Shown one piece after another: positions 17,738 to 25,030 of a DNA stretch of 64,000 bases. Every line of letters starts with the position of its first letter. Position 1 is the stretch's first letter. This stretch comes from Jezberella montanilacus (GTDB lineage: Bacteria; Pseudomonadota; Gammaproteobacteria; Burkholderiales; Burkholderiaceae_B). Below the pieces are notes generated by a model. That model was given only the letters and a program-made list of their open reading frames with translations, searched no databases and had not been told where the DNA came from. The stretch lies in assembly GCF_003003055.1 (NCBI RefSeq), contig NZ_PVTV01000002.1, positions 1 to 64,000 on the forward strand, given 5' to 3'. Position numbers and translations under genes: made by a program.

Positions 17738-18920
17738 TATGAATGATGACGAGTTGCTGGATGCTCTGGGGGTAGAAGTCACCCCACTCAAGGCCTCCAG
17801 CCGCACCCCGCGTGAGGAACGAATCATTGCGGGTTTTGAGGATATTCTGCGATTCCATCAGGCCCATGGCCGCGCCCCGCTGCATGGCGAGGAACGTGAC
17901 ATCTTCGAGCGCCTGTGTGCCGTGCGTCTGGATCAACTACGCAAGTTGCCGGAAGCGAAAACCCTGCTGGCTGGGCTGGATAGTCCTGGCCTCTTGGCTG
18001 GTGTGGCAACCACCTCGGCAAATGTGGATGACTTGGACGAAGACGCCTTGCTAGCCGAACTGGGTATTGGCCATGAACCCGCCGACCAAAACGACATCAC
18101 CGTGCTACGCCATGTACGTTCCAGCACTGAAAAGCGTGCGGCGGAGGAAATCGCAGACCGTACATCATGTGCGGATTTTGACAAGTTCGAATCGCTGTTT
18201 GAGCAGGTGGAGCGGGAGCTGAAGTCTGGCATTCGAATAACGTTGCGCTTCGGACGCGACACAAGCATTGCCAATGGAAACTACTTCATCGTCGGCGGGC
18301 AGCTCGCCTATGTCGCTGAAACCGGCGAAACCATCAAGGCTCCGAATGGCGAAAGTGATGCGCGTCTACGCGTCATTTACGCCAACGGTACTGAAAGTAA
18401 TTTGCTACGGCGCTCGCTACAGCGGGCGCTCTATAAGGACGACACTGGCCGCCGCCTGACCGACCCGGACATGGGGCCACTGTTTGGCGATGCGCCGGAG
18501 CCTGATGATATTGAAACCGGAACCATCTATGTGCTGCGCAGCCTGTCCAATCATCCATTCATCGCCGAGCACCGTGAACTGATCCACAAGATCGGCGTAA
18601 CCGGCGGCAAGGTGGAGACTCGCATCACAGGCGCTGAAAAAGATGCCACTTATTTGCTGGCCGACGTGGAGGTGGTTGCCACCTACAAGCTGCACAACTT
18701 GAACCGCACGAGGCTGGAAAACATCTTCCACCGCTTATTCGGCGCAGCGCAGCTCGACTTGACCATCGAAGACCGCTTTGGACATCCGGTCAAGCCGAGG
18801 GAATGGTTCCTGGTGCCACTCCATGTGATTGACGAAGCGGTTCTGCGTATTCGGGGTGGATCGATTACCGAGGTGGTCTATAACCCGACGACGGCACGGC
18901 TGGTAGATCCCAAGACATGA
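17730..18920 (+). CDS. GIY-YIG nuclease family protein (T5orf172/MUG113), YeeC-like
   Basis: A 396-residue protein. The C-terminal third (about 265-370) is a T5orf172-type GIY-YIG nuclease domain: TIYVLRS, then HKIGVTGG with the invariant Arg region, and the catalytic glutamate in LENIFHRLF. The N-terminal 250 residues contain acidic stretches (DLDEDALLAELG) and no recognised fold. ATG 17730 follows AAGGAG and overlaps the helicase stop; the frame extends further upstream only inside the helicase gene. It is the best candidate for the DNA-cutting subunit of the methyltransferase-helicase-nuclease set. Confidence 0.87.
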   Translation: MADMNDDELLDALGVEVTPLKASSRTPREERIIAGFEDILRFHQAHGRAPLHGEERDIFERLCAVRLDQLRKLPEAKTLLAGLDSPGLLAGVATTSANVDDLDEDALLAELGIGHEPADQNDITVLRHVRSSTEKRAAEEIADRTSCADFDKFESLFEQVERELKSGIRITLRFGRDTSIANGNYFIVGGQLAYVAETGETIKAPNGESDARLRVIYANGTESNLLRRSLQRALYKDDTGRRLTDPDMGPLFGDAPEPDDIETGTIYVLRSLSNHPFIAEHRELIHKIGVTGGKVETRITGAEKDATYLLADVEVVATYKLHNLNRTRLENIFHRLFGAAQLDLTIEDRFGHPVKPREWFLVPLHVIDEAVLRIRGGSITEVVYNPTTARLVDPKT

Positions 18921-18961
18921 AGTCATCACGCTAGGTTCCAATAGGCGAACCTGTCGCGCAT

Positions 18962-19474
18962 TCACTCGGTGTACACCCCTTTGGCTTCGTTGGCATATAG
19001 CTGGTAGAACCGTTCAGCCCTAGACGGTGCCTCGGGAAAGAAGCCGTCATCATCTTCATGCGATAGCAGGTAGTCGTGAAGGTAAGCGACGCTCTGTCGG
19101 GCGACCCGCAATCTGGGGATTTGCATTATTTCGTCGAGATCGAGGTGTGCGACAAACTTGTCGCGGTATGTCCGCATATCATTGATGTAGGCCTCAAACT
19201 GATCCTCGGTTAACCGTAGCGTTCTAAGCATGTCGTTTAAGAACGCGTTTTGGTCTGTCACAACCTTCCGCCAGTGATGTTTGCCCCGGCCATCCGCGAA
19301 TAGTTTGCACCATTCAAGGACGCAATGGTCCAAAAAGTTACCGTTCGCAGTTACCCAGAATTGGCTCTTGCGGCGAGCTACACGGTTTCGCCAGCCTGCT
19401 TTATAAAAAGCCAAATTTCTGAGAAAGTGGCAACACAAAATCAACGCCCGCCGAACCCGTTCTCTGCGCGTCAT
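18962..19474 (-). CDS. AbiU2/HEPN-like protein
   Basis: A helical protein of about 170 residues with the pattern R-D-K-F-V-A-H (R-x5-H) in a helix, the catalytic signature of HEPN ribonucleases, as in the AbiU2 group. HEPN proteins act as RNase toxins in abortive infection. ATG 19474 is used; TTG 19498, which overlaps the upstream gene, is possible. It runs opposite to the methyltransferase cassette and ends 41 bp from it. The gene upstream (19482-19811) is on the same strand and overlaps the longer reading, so the two probably form an operon. The toxin role is inference. Confidence 0.7.
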   Translation of the reverse strand: MTRRERVRRALILCCHFLRNLAFYKAGWRNRVARRKSQFWVTANGNFLDHCVLEWCKLFADGRGKHHWRKVVTDQNAFLNDMLRTLRLTEDQFEAYINDMRTYRDKFVAHLDLDEIMQIPRLRVARQSVAYLHDYLLSHEDDDGFFPEAPSRAERFYQLYANEAKGVYTE

Positions 19475-19481
19475 AACGAAC

Positions 19482-19811
19482 TTATCGGGTCGTAGCAATG
19501 GTGCTTGTCATGGCGGCATCCAAATCAGCAAGACTAAATATCTCAAGTTGAGCAGCCGGACTGCGTTGCTCAACGGGGGTGAGCGCCAAGCCGACGTTAT
19601 TGATTGCAAGGGTAAAAAACCGGACCCCAAAGGCTCCGATCGCACTTGCCAGCATAGACAATTCCCATGCATCAGGTCGAATGTCACCGTGCACTAGATC
19701 ATCAATCGCGCGACTAATCACCGTGACTGCCCATTCCCGTTTCTGGACATCGTCAAGAACTATCCAAGCTCCGTCAATTGGGCACCCATCAAAGATTGCG
19801 CGCCCATCCAT
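19482..19811 (-). CDS. Unrecognised protein upstream of the HEPN-like gene
   Basis: A 109-residue protein I do not recognise. It has a mixed alpha/beta pattern with a central hydrophobic stretch (LASAIGAFGVRFFTLAI) that is probably a buried helix and no signal peptide. ATG 19811 is chosen because AAGGGAG lies just upstream; the longer frame from 19844 has no such site. Being first in a two-gene unit with a HEPN-like protein, it could be its antidote or sensor. Confidence 0.55.
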   Translation of the reverse strand: MDGRAIFDGCPIDGAWIVLDDVQKREWAVTVISRAIDDLVHGDIRPDAWELSMLASAIGAFGVRFFTLAINNVGLALTPVEQRSPAAQLEIFSLADLDAAMTSTIATTR

Positions 19812-20166
19812 GTTTTTCTCCCTTTGAAAACCACGGTATGACATTGCACCCTAACGCTGGGGTTTGGGTTCAATTGTTGGGTGAATTGCCATGGCTCTTG
19901 TGGATGCCCGTTGGTTTAAGTCATTGCACGTGGAACAAACTGTAACCAACCGATGACCGATCATCGCTGAACGGGTAAACGTATCCTAAGTTAACTGGGA
20001 TTATAAGTAGAGTTTTCTCACCTACGCCTCTACGCACTAGATAAATTCTTATATAAATTTCTTCAATACACCCAATGGGTGTATTTATTTCTGTACAATC
20101 GAAAGAGCGTAATGTGCACGCAAGACTTCTTCCCCCGCAGGCTGAGGATTTTGACGGAAAAAAATT
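19812..20166. other. Divergent intergenic region with operator
   Basis: It separates the minus-strand HEPN pair from the plus-strand HTH gene. No gene is seen. It becomes strongly AT-rich between 20,000 and 20,100 and holds the palindrome at 20,065-20,085 and a TACAAT -10 candidate at 20,094-20,099, placing a promoter for the HTH gene here. Confidence 0.6.
20065..20085. promoter_or_regulatory. Palindromic operator before the HTH gene
   Basis: Ten-base arms (AATACACCCA and TGGGTGTATT) match perfectly around a single central base. The site sits where the -35 region of the TACAAT promoter (20,094-20,099) should be, so a bound repressor would block transcription. The obvious candidate is the HTH protein encoded 80 bp downstream (autorepression). 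Confidence 0.65.
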
Positions 20167-20754
20167 ATGGGCGAACACTATAGACTATCTGCCGCATCTG
20201 ACCAAATTAAACAAATAGTGAGCGATTATTTTTCGGGTGAAGCGCACTATGAAGCTGTCGATGCCATTAGTGCGCAGGCAGCGGCGTTAGCTTATAACGA
20301 TGGTGAGCAAACATTCATGAAGGCAGTTAATAACTATCTCGCAAGCATCGGGCGTGCAGAAGAGTTGTCAGCAGAAGAGTTCGCACGCAGGTTTGTCCCC
20401 AATGACAGCATTTTTGGCTTTGATGAAGGAAAATTTAAGGGCAAAATTTTCTCGGTGGATTATGCAAACGACAAATTTTTCGTTGGCACACCCGATGAAT
20501 ATGGGGATCACTGCTGGCTGGAACTCATAAAGGATATCCCAGCGCTAGTTGATGACATGCTGGAGTCTCCGGAACCTGAGGACGTCGCAGCCGCTCGTGC
20601 TGTATCTGGTCTCACTCAGACTGAAGCAGCTCGAGTGATTCACTCGACGCTCAGAGCTTGGCAGAACTGGGAGGGTGGGCACCGATCAATGCACCCGGGC
20701 CTTTTTGAGCTGTTTAAAATCAAAACTGGTCAGTTAGATATTGACGCCGGATGA
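20167..20754 (+). CDS. HTH-containing protein of unknown N-terminal fold
   Basis: A 195-residue protein. The last 55 residues form a Cro/CI-like helix-turn-helix (ARAVSGLTQTEAARVIHST, then AWQNWEGGHRSMHPGLFELF) of the kind found in phage and mobile-element regulators. The first 130 residues are an acidic alpha/beta domain I cannot assign. The start ATG 20167 is preceded only by an A-rich stretch. The perfect palindrome at 20,065-20,085 is a likely binding site. No toxin gene follows. Confidence 0.75.
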   Translation: MGEHYRLSAASDQIKQIVSDYFSGEAHYEAVDAISAQAAALAYNDGEQTFMKAVNNYLASIGRAEELSAEEFARRFVPNDSIFGFDEGKFKGKIFSVDYANDKFFVGTPDEYGDHCWLELIKDIPALVDDMLESPEPEDVAAARAVSGLTQTEAARVIHSTLRAWQNWEGGHRSMHPGLFELFKIKTGQLDIDAG

Positions 20755-21039
20755 AAATTGACCTTCAAAGGGGGTGCGGCCATGAAGTTTGAAGTCCGCC
20801 CAACCTTCTGAGGTCAGCCTTTTAATATTTGCAGCAATCACTCAGCCTTATGTACATAGCTATGCTTGTAAGTTAGCAAGCCTACCCAGCCTAAGGTATC
20901 CCGTAAATAAGTGATACTTGCAACTTACAATCTTAGCTAATTTGACAGGTGCAAAGTGCGTATGTTGGCAATAGTCAAGATTAGAGAGCAAAGTGCAGCG
21001 CCGACACGTGGGAACATTTATCGCCCGCTGGAGAGAATG

Positions 21040-21592
21040 ATGTTTCAAGTTCTCTCTCTAATTTTTGCTAGTTTCTTTTCTTCTATAGTCTTTGGGCAAT
21101 TGCAATTTCCGGTGTTGCCAGCGCCAGTGCCGACCTTTTCTGCAGAGGATAAGGACTGGAGTGTTGAACCCTCAACAACTCTTAAAAGAGGATCGGCCCG
21201 TGCACTTACTCCGAAATCCATTCCTGGCGCTCGGGTGATCAAGACAACGTAACTCAAAGCTCTTTTGGAAAGGAATAATCAGGTAATAGTCGTCGATGTC
21301 CTTTATTCATCAAGTAGAAGAACGGTTCCCGATGCTTTCTGGATGTTTGGTGCAGGTGATAGAAGATTTTATGGTGTAGAGAAAAGCAGATTTTCATCTG
21401 CCATGAACCAACTTACGGGTGGAGATAAAAAACTTCCGATCGTTTTTGTGTGCAAAAGCGCTGAGTGCTGGTTATCCTATAACGCCTCGTTGTACGGCTC
21501 TTGAAGCCGGGTACACAGATGTTATTTGGTACCGTGGACGCTCAGACGCTTGGAGGTGCGAATCTCGACTTGAAAACACAAGAAAGCGTTAG
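21040..21592 (+). pseudogene. Broken rhodanese-like gene (PQQ-associated CXXCW-type family)
   Basis: Three pieces of one frame-damaged gene are visible. A start with signal peptide (MFQVLSLIFASFFSSIVFG, GGAG at 21,030) runs to an in-frame TAA at 21,250-21,252. The same frame continues with LKALLERNNQVIVVDV and the active-site region VFVCKSAECWLSYNAS, then meets a stop at 21,504. The family's C-terminus (ALEAGYTDVIWYRGRSDAW) continues in the +1 frame to 21,592. So there is one nonsense mutation and one frameshift near 21,485-21,500. Intact relatives are periplasmic rhodanese-like proteins linked to PQQ-dependent oxidation of alcohols. A sequencing error could explain one lesion but hardly both. 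Confidence 0.75.
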
Positions 21593-21759
21593 TTGGTAAC
21601 GGATTGACTAGACACCTAGTTCGGGCACCAGCTTGAGGTGGTAAATTTACTAGCTGAAAGTGACAGGGTGTCTTCAAGACAACACAATCTCGCTTACGTA
21701 TTGTGTATCGTTAGTGTCTGATTTGAGCTAAGATAGAGACCCGATTGCGTGACGTGTTT

Positions 21760-21806
21760 CCTTCACACGGCAGGGGTCACAAGTTCGAAACTTGTACCGC
21801 CCACCA
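21760..21806 (+). other. 3' fragment of tRNA-Val(CAC): integration scar (att site)
   Basis: From 21,760 the sequence is a perfect tRNA 3' part: two bases of the 5' anticodon stem, the loop TTCACAC (anticodon CAC, valine), stem GGCAG, variable loop GGGTC, T arm ACAAG-TTCGAAA-CTTGT, acceptor strand ACCGCCC, discriminator A and encoded CCA. No 5' half lies upstream; the sequence diverges within the anticodon stem. Integrases of genomic islands often use exactly this anticodon-to-3'-end segment. With this orientation the intact tRNA and integrase should lie beyond the left edge, and everything from there to here would be the island. Confidence 0.85.
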
Positions 21807-22061
21807 AAAATTGCTTTTCAATCAGGCCTAATCGACAACGCAAAGTGTCCCGTCCAAATCGATATAGGTTTTGGGGACGCAGTCACACCAGCGCCTGAGT
21901 TAGCCATATACCCGGTCATTTTGCGAGACACACCCTTAGATCAAAAGATTCTGTCGAAGGCTGTTGTCGCAACCTTAACGAATCGTAGAACGAAAATGCC
22001 TAATAATTTCCCCGTGGGACTGAGTTTTCTTGAGCTAGATAGAGATTTCGAAATGCTCTAA
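21807..22061 (+). pseudogene. Fragment of an AbiEii-type nucleotidyltransferase gene
   Basis: The plus frame running through the end of the tRNA fragment contains CPVQIDIGFGDAVTP followed by a YPVILRD segment and KAVVATLTN. This is recognisable as the central block of AbiEii/AbiGii family nucleotidyltransferase toxins, whose homologues continue with a YPxETVVAEK-like motif. Both the N-terminal catalytic part and the C-terminus are missing. The remnant ends over the 3' end of the amidotransferase pseudogene. It suggests an older defence gene was destroyed at the integration site. Confidence 0.5.
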
Positions 22062-22805
22062 ACCACGCTCGGTCCAATGAACGCCATTACGCTCTTCGAC
22101 TTTGAACCAATGTGCAGCGTCTGAGTCTGATGGTTCGGATGCAATGGTTGTGATTGCGTGCAATTGGTTTTCACCGGCACGTGTATGCGGAGAGCCATAA
22201 TACATACTGGGCGACTGGTCGTCACTTGAAAATCTAAAAGCCCACATTTCTCGGCCGTTGGTCAAGGCACAAGAGATTCGCATCGGTTCATCTGCATTGT
22301 GTCGCTCCATGATTTTGGTCACATCTCGCAGAGTTGATTGCAATGCCCTGATCGGGTCATGGATTAAGCCCTTGCTAAGTGCAACTAAAAACAAGGCTTC
22401 ACTGTCAGTGGTGCCTTCCCTGTGTGGATAGTGCACATGGTCAATGAGATCTTCTACACTTTTTCTGCAGTCATGCCAATTGCCAATCTTGCCGTTGTGC
22501 ATGAAGGTCCAGTTTTGCCAAATAAACGGATGGCAATTACTTCTGTTAATCGCAGTGCCAGTGGTAGCGCGGACATGAGCGAAAAATAATCTTGTTCGAA
22601 TATGGGCTGCAAGCGAGCGAAGATTGGCATCGTTCCAAGCTGGCAGTACATCTTTAAATAGTCCAGGTGTTGTGCGTTGGGTGTACCAGGCAACGCCAAA
22701 GCCATCGTCATTTGTGACCCATGCAGATTGGGTTGCAGCCAAGCTTTGGCTCACAATGGAATGCTCTTGATGGAAGATCAAGTCTTCAAGGTAAATTTCT
22801 GGACC
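22035..22805 (-). pseudogene. Class II glutamine amidotransferase lacking its N-terminal cysteine
   Basis: The frame encodes most of a YafJ-like class II amidotransferase: EHSIVSQSLAA, DDGFGVAWY, FFAHVRATTG, FMHNGKIG and TDSEALF are all present. These enzymes need the mature N-terminal Cys of an MCR-type start. Here the frame runs upstream only to GPTDAGPEIYLEDL and then to a stop at 22,863-22,865, with no ATG or GTG and no MCR-like sequence in any frame. The gene has lost about ten codons and its promoter, so it is probably dead. The rest is well preserved, suggesting a recent loss. Confidence 0.7.
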
Positions 22806-22897
22806 GGCGTCAGTTGGGCCTAAGCGCCCTTGGGCCCAATGCGGCTGCGCGTCTTGCAGCGGTCACCAGGCCTTAAGCCTGTTAGCCGAAGCAGTAG

Positions 22898-23005
22898 CTA
22901 AAAGCCAAGCAGCGCTTCACAGAATAATGCGACTGGCACGACGATTGTGACAGTGAGCAAAACAGATACTGAAGCGCGACCGACTTGTTTTAAAAGCTGA
23001 GTCAT
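22898..23005 (-). CDS. Small single-span membrane protein
   Basis: A 35-residue product, too short for usual gene finders. A polar N-terminus (MTQLLKQVGR) is followed by one hydrophobic span (VSVLLTVTIVVPVALFC). GAGGA lies 10 bases before the ATG. It is the last of four small ORFs on this strand. No family is recognised. Confidence 0.45.
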   Translation of the reverse strand: MTQLLKQVGRASVSVLLTVTIVVPVALFCEALLGF

Positions 23006-23048
23006 GATGAATATCCTCGAGGTGGGTTTAGTTCAGAAAACTTTGTAT

Positions 23049-23207
23049 TTAGAGGCAGCCACTACAGGCTTGTGCCGCATCGTTTAACCTAAACTGGACA
23101 AGGTGTTCAGCTTGTGGCGCATTTGGGTTAGCTGTCACGCTCTCACCAAAAATCATGGTCCCAAAACACAACGCGATGACTGCAGCGACTAAAACGACTT
23201 TGTTCAT
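23049..23207 (-). CDS. Small secreted-peptide candidate ending in CSGCL
   Basis: A 52-residue product. The first 26 residues form a signal peptide (MNKVVLVAAVIALCFG onward, with cleavage likely at VTA-NP). The mature part would be about 26 residues and ends in ACSGCL, so a disulphide or thioether is possible. AGGAG lies eight bases before the start, and only two bases separate it from the stop of the preceding ORF, so it is probably co-translated. It could be an exported signal, a bacteriocin-like peptide or a periplasmic metal-handling peptide; I do not recognise it. Confidence 0.5.
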   Translation of the reverse strand: MNKVVLVAAVIALCFGTMIFGESVTANPNAPQAEHLVQFRLNDAAQACSGCL

Positions 23208-23209
23208 GG

Positions 23210-23497
23210 TTAAGCTCCTGTGTTCCGATTGCTCGGGAGTTGTGTGGCGGGTTTCGAAAATAAAGCAGCAATAAACACGAATACGTTTTCGATATATTTC
23301 GACTTCAATTGATTAGTGCTGAGTTGTTCGGGCGTTTGCGCTAAATCAACAATGCGTGTGAGCTCGTGTAGGCGAGGATGCCGAGACATCCTTTTGTTAT
23401 TTGCTTCTGACTCTGGAGCCAGCTCGCTCGCGATTTGACCCCGCTCTTCATTCTCGACAGGAGCATCAAAAGAAAGGCTATCTATACATATAGTCAT
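23210..23497 (-). CDS. Unrecognised small protein
   Basis: A 95-residue protein starting at MTICIDSLSF, overlapping the end of the preceding 69-residue ORF by 20 bp. It is acidic in the first half, with a helix around LHELTRIVDLAQTPEQL and a hydrophobic patch (VFVFIAALFS) near the end. The same frame is open further upstream, but that part has the composition of a shadow frame. No domain is recognised. Confidence 0.5.
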   Translation of the reverse strand: MTICIDSLSFDAPVENEERGQIASELAPESEANNKRMSRHPRLHELTRIVDLAQTPEQLSTNQLKSKYIENVFVFIAALFSKPATQLPSNRNTGA

Positions 23498-23687
23498 TTG
23501 CAATTTCCTCGATATCACTGATGGATTTGGGCTCTTTACTACTGATGTAGGCTGCAATATCTTGGGCTTTCGTGTTTCGCGCAAAGGCGAGCACAAATAA
23601 ATTGAGATGAAATTTGAGTGAATGGCCTGTATGCGGGCGCGCCATGGCCATAGCGTCTGAGAAGGATAGGTCTGTGATTTTGTCCAT
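23478..23687 (-). CDS. Unrecognised small protein, first of a four-ORF unit
   Basis: A 69-residue soluble helical protein (LNLFVLAFARNTKAQDIAAYI). GAGGA lies nine bases upstream of the ATG, a good site. It leads a tight minus-strand series (69, 95, 52 and 35 residues) whose members overlap or nearly touch, except for the last. No homologue is recognised. Confidence 0.5.
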   Translation of the reverse strand: MDKITDLSFSDAMAMARPHTGHSLKFHLNLFVLAFARNTKAQDIAAYISSKEPKSISDIEEIANDYMYR

Positions 23688-23999
23688 GGCCGGTGGTCCT
23701 CACTGTGAAAGTTATCCCGCAAAAAGGGATTAACTTGACTACTCATTCACAAAGATTACGACCGAACCCAATACAATATTGTTAACTATTGTTACCCGCG
23801 TACTTAATAATTAGTCGACAGCTGAGACATGGTGCAAGCGTTGATATTTGCTGAGGTGGACTCGGTCTGAGCTAACTGTTATTGACACACAATTGAAATA
23901 TTTATGTAACATCTGACGGGTTAACAGCGCTGGTTGGCGCCCTGAAGGTGCAGTGATAAATTCGCAAATAGAATTATCAAAAAAATGAAGCGAGACAAA
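23688..23999. other. Divergent intergenic region with direct TATTGTTA repeats
   Basis: No gene is seen. Two copies of TATTGTTA (23,777-23,784 and 23,787-23,794) are exactly ten bases apart, one helical turn, and overlap the small palindrome ACAATATTGT. Such spacing suggests a regulator binding one face of the helix, controlling the small-ORF unit or the binding-protein gene to the right. Confidence 0.4.
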
Positions 24000-24983
24000 A
24001 TGAAATTAATAAAAAAGTGTCTGTTGCTGGTGACCGCCGCAGCGATGTCAATCTTTTTACCGCTCACTGGGCATGCCCAAGACAAATGGCCGACACAAGC
24101 GATCACTTTTGTTGTTCCCTACCCACCTGGGGGGCCAACCGATGTCATGGCTAGATTGCTATCAGTGCCATTGAGCACCAAACTTGGGGTCTCGGTTGTT
24201 GTTGAGAACAAGGCTGGGGCAAGTGGCAATATCGGCACCGCGCAGGTGGCCAGAGCGAAACCCGATGGCTACACGATCTTGCTAGCCGCCAGCGGCAACA
24301 TGACCATTAACAAAGTGATCTTTAAAGATCTCGCTTACGATCCGGTTAAAGATTTTGCGCCTATCACGCAGATTTCGAAATTTCCGCTGGTCCTTGAAGT
24401 CAAGGCGGATTCAAAGATCAAAACACTGCAAGAATTCATTGATTACGCGAAAGCTAATCCCACAAAAGTCACCTTCGGTTCAGCAGGTAGCGGTTCGCCA
24501 CAGCATTTAGGGCCCGAATTACTTAAAAAAGTAACTGGGGCGCCTATGCAGCACGTTCCGTACAAGGGTGCTGGGCCAGCGGCCAATGATTTGCTCGGCG
24601 GTCAGATTTTCAGCATGTGCGACATCACTGCTGGCTCAATGAAATATATTCAGTCGGGCTTGTTGCGCCCAATCGCGGTCACGACAGCAACTCGCTCTCC
24701 TGTGTTGCCAGATGTGCCCACGATGGATGAAGCGGGTGTTAAAGGTTTTGATTTTTTTGCCTGGCATGGTATTTCTGCACCTGCGAACACACCAGTTGCC
24801 ATCATCGATATTTACAACAAAACGCTTCTGGAAATTTTCAAAGATCCGGATTTCCGAAAAAAATGGGAAGCTATCGGAAGCGAAATCGTTGCCGGGACAC
24901 CTCAACAATTCGCAGATCTGATTGACTCGGAATCGATCCGTTTGGGTGCGCTGGTTAAGGATCTTAATATTCAGCTGGACTAA
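24000..24983 (+). CDS. Tripartite tricarboxylate transporter substrate-binding protein (Bug/TctC family)
   Basis: About 327 residues with a Sec signal peptide (MKLIKKCLLLVTAAAMSIFLPLTGHA) and the Bug-family landmarks VVPYPPGGPTDVMAR, GKA-type NKAGASGNIG and the periplasmic two-lobe fold. Bug proteins bind carboxylates or amino acids; most are orphans without their own membrane genes, as here, and are especially abundant in Burkholderiales. ATG 24000 gives a compact signal peptide; ATG 23985 adds five residues and cannot be excluded. An esterase gene follows after 47 bp on the same strand, so the ligand may be linked to an ester hydrolysed outside the cytoplasm. Confidence 0.9.
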   Translation: MKLIKKCLLLVTAAAMSIFLPLTGHAQDKWPTQAITFVVPYPPGGPTDVMARLLSVPLSTKLGVSVVVENKAGASGNIGTAQVARAKPDGYTILLAASGNMTINKVIFKDLAYDPVKDFAPITQISKFPLVLEVKADSKIKTLQEFIDYAKANPTKVTFGSAGSGSPQHLGPELLKKVTGAPMQHVPYKGAGPAANDLLGGQIFSMCDITAGSMKYIQSGLLRPIAVTTATRSPVLPDVPTMDEAGVKGFDFFAWHGISAPANTPVAIIDIYNKTLLEIFKDPDFRKKWEAIGSEIVAGTPQQFADLIDSESIRLGALVKDLNIQLD

Positions 24984-25030
24984 ATACTGAATCACGATAC
25001 TTAATCAATCAATAACAAATAGACAAAATT

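Noticed and set aside
21741-21806. Complete tRNA gene
   Set aside because: Only the part from the anticodon arm onward is present; the D arm and 5' acceptor strand do not exist upstream.
22806-22865. Alternative start restoring the amidotransferase N-terminus
   Set aside because: No ATG or GTG and no MCR-like sequence occurs in any frame up to the stop at 22,863.
23498-23746. N-terminal extension of the 95-residue small ORF
   Set aside because: It is antisense-like in composition and covers the better supported 69-residue ORF in another frame.
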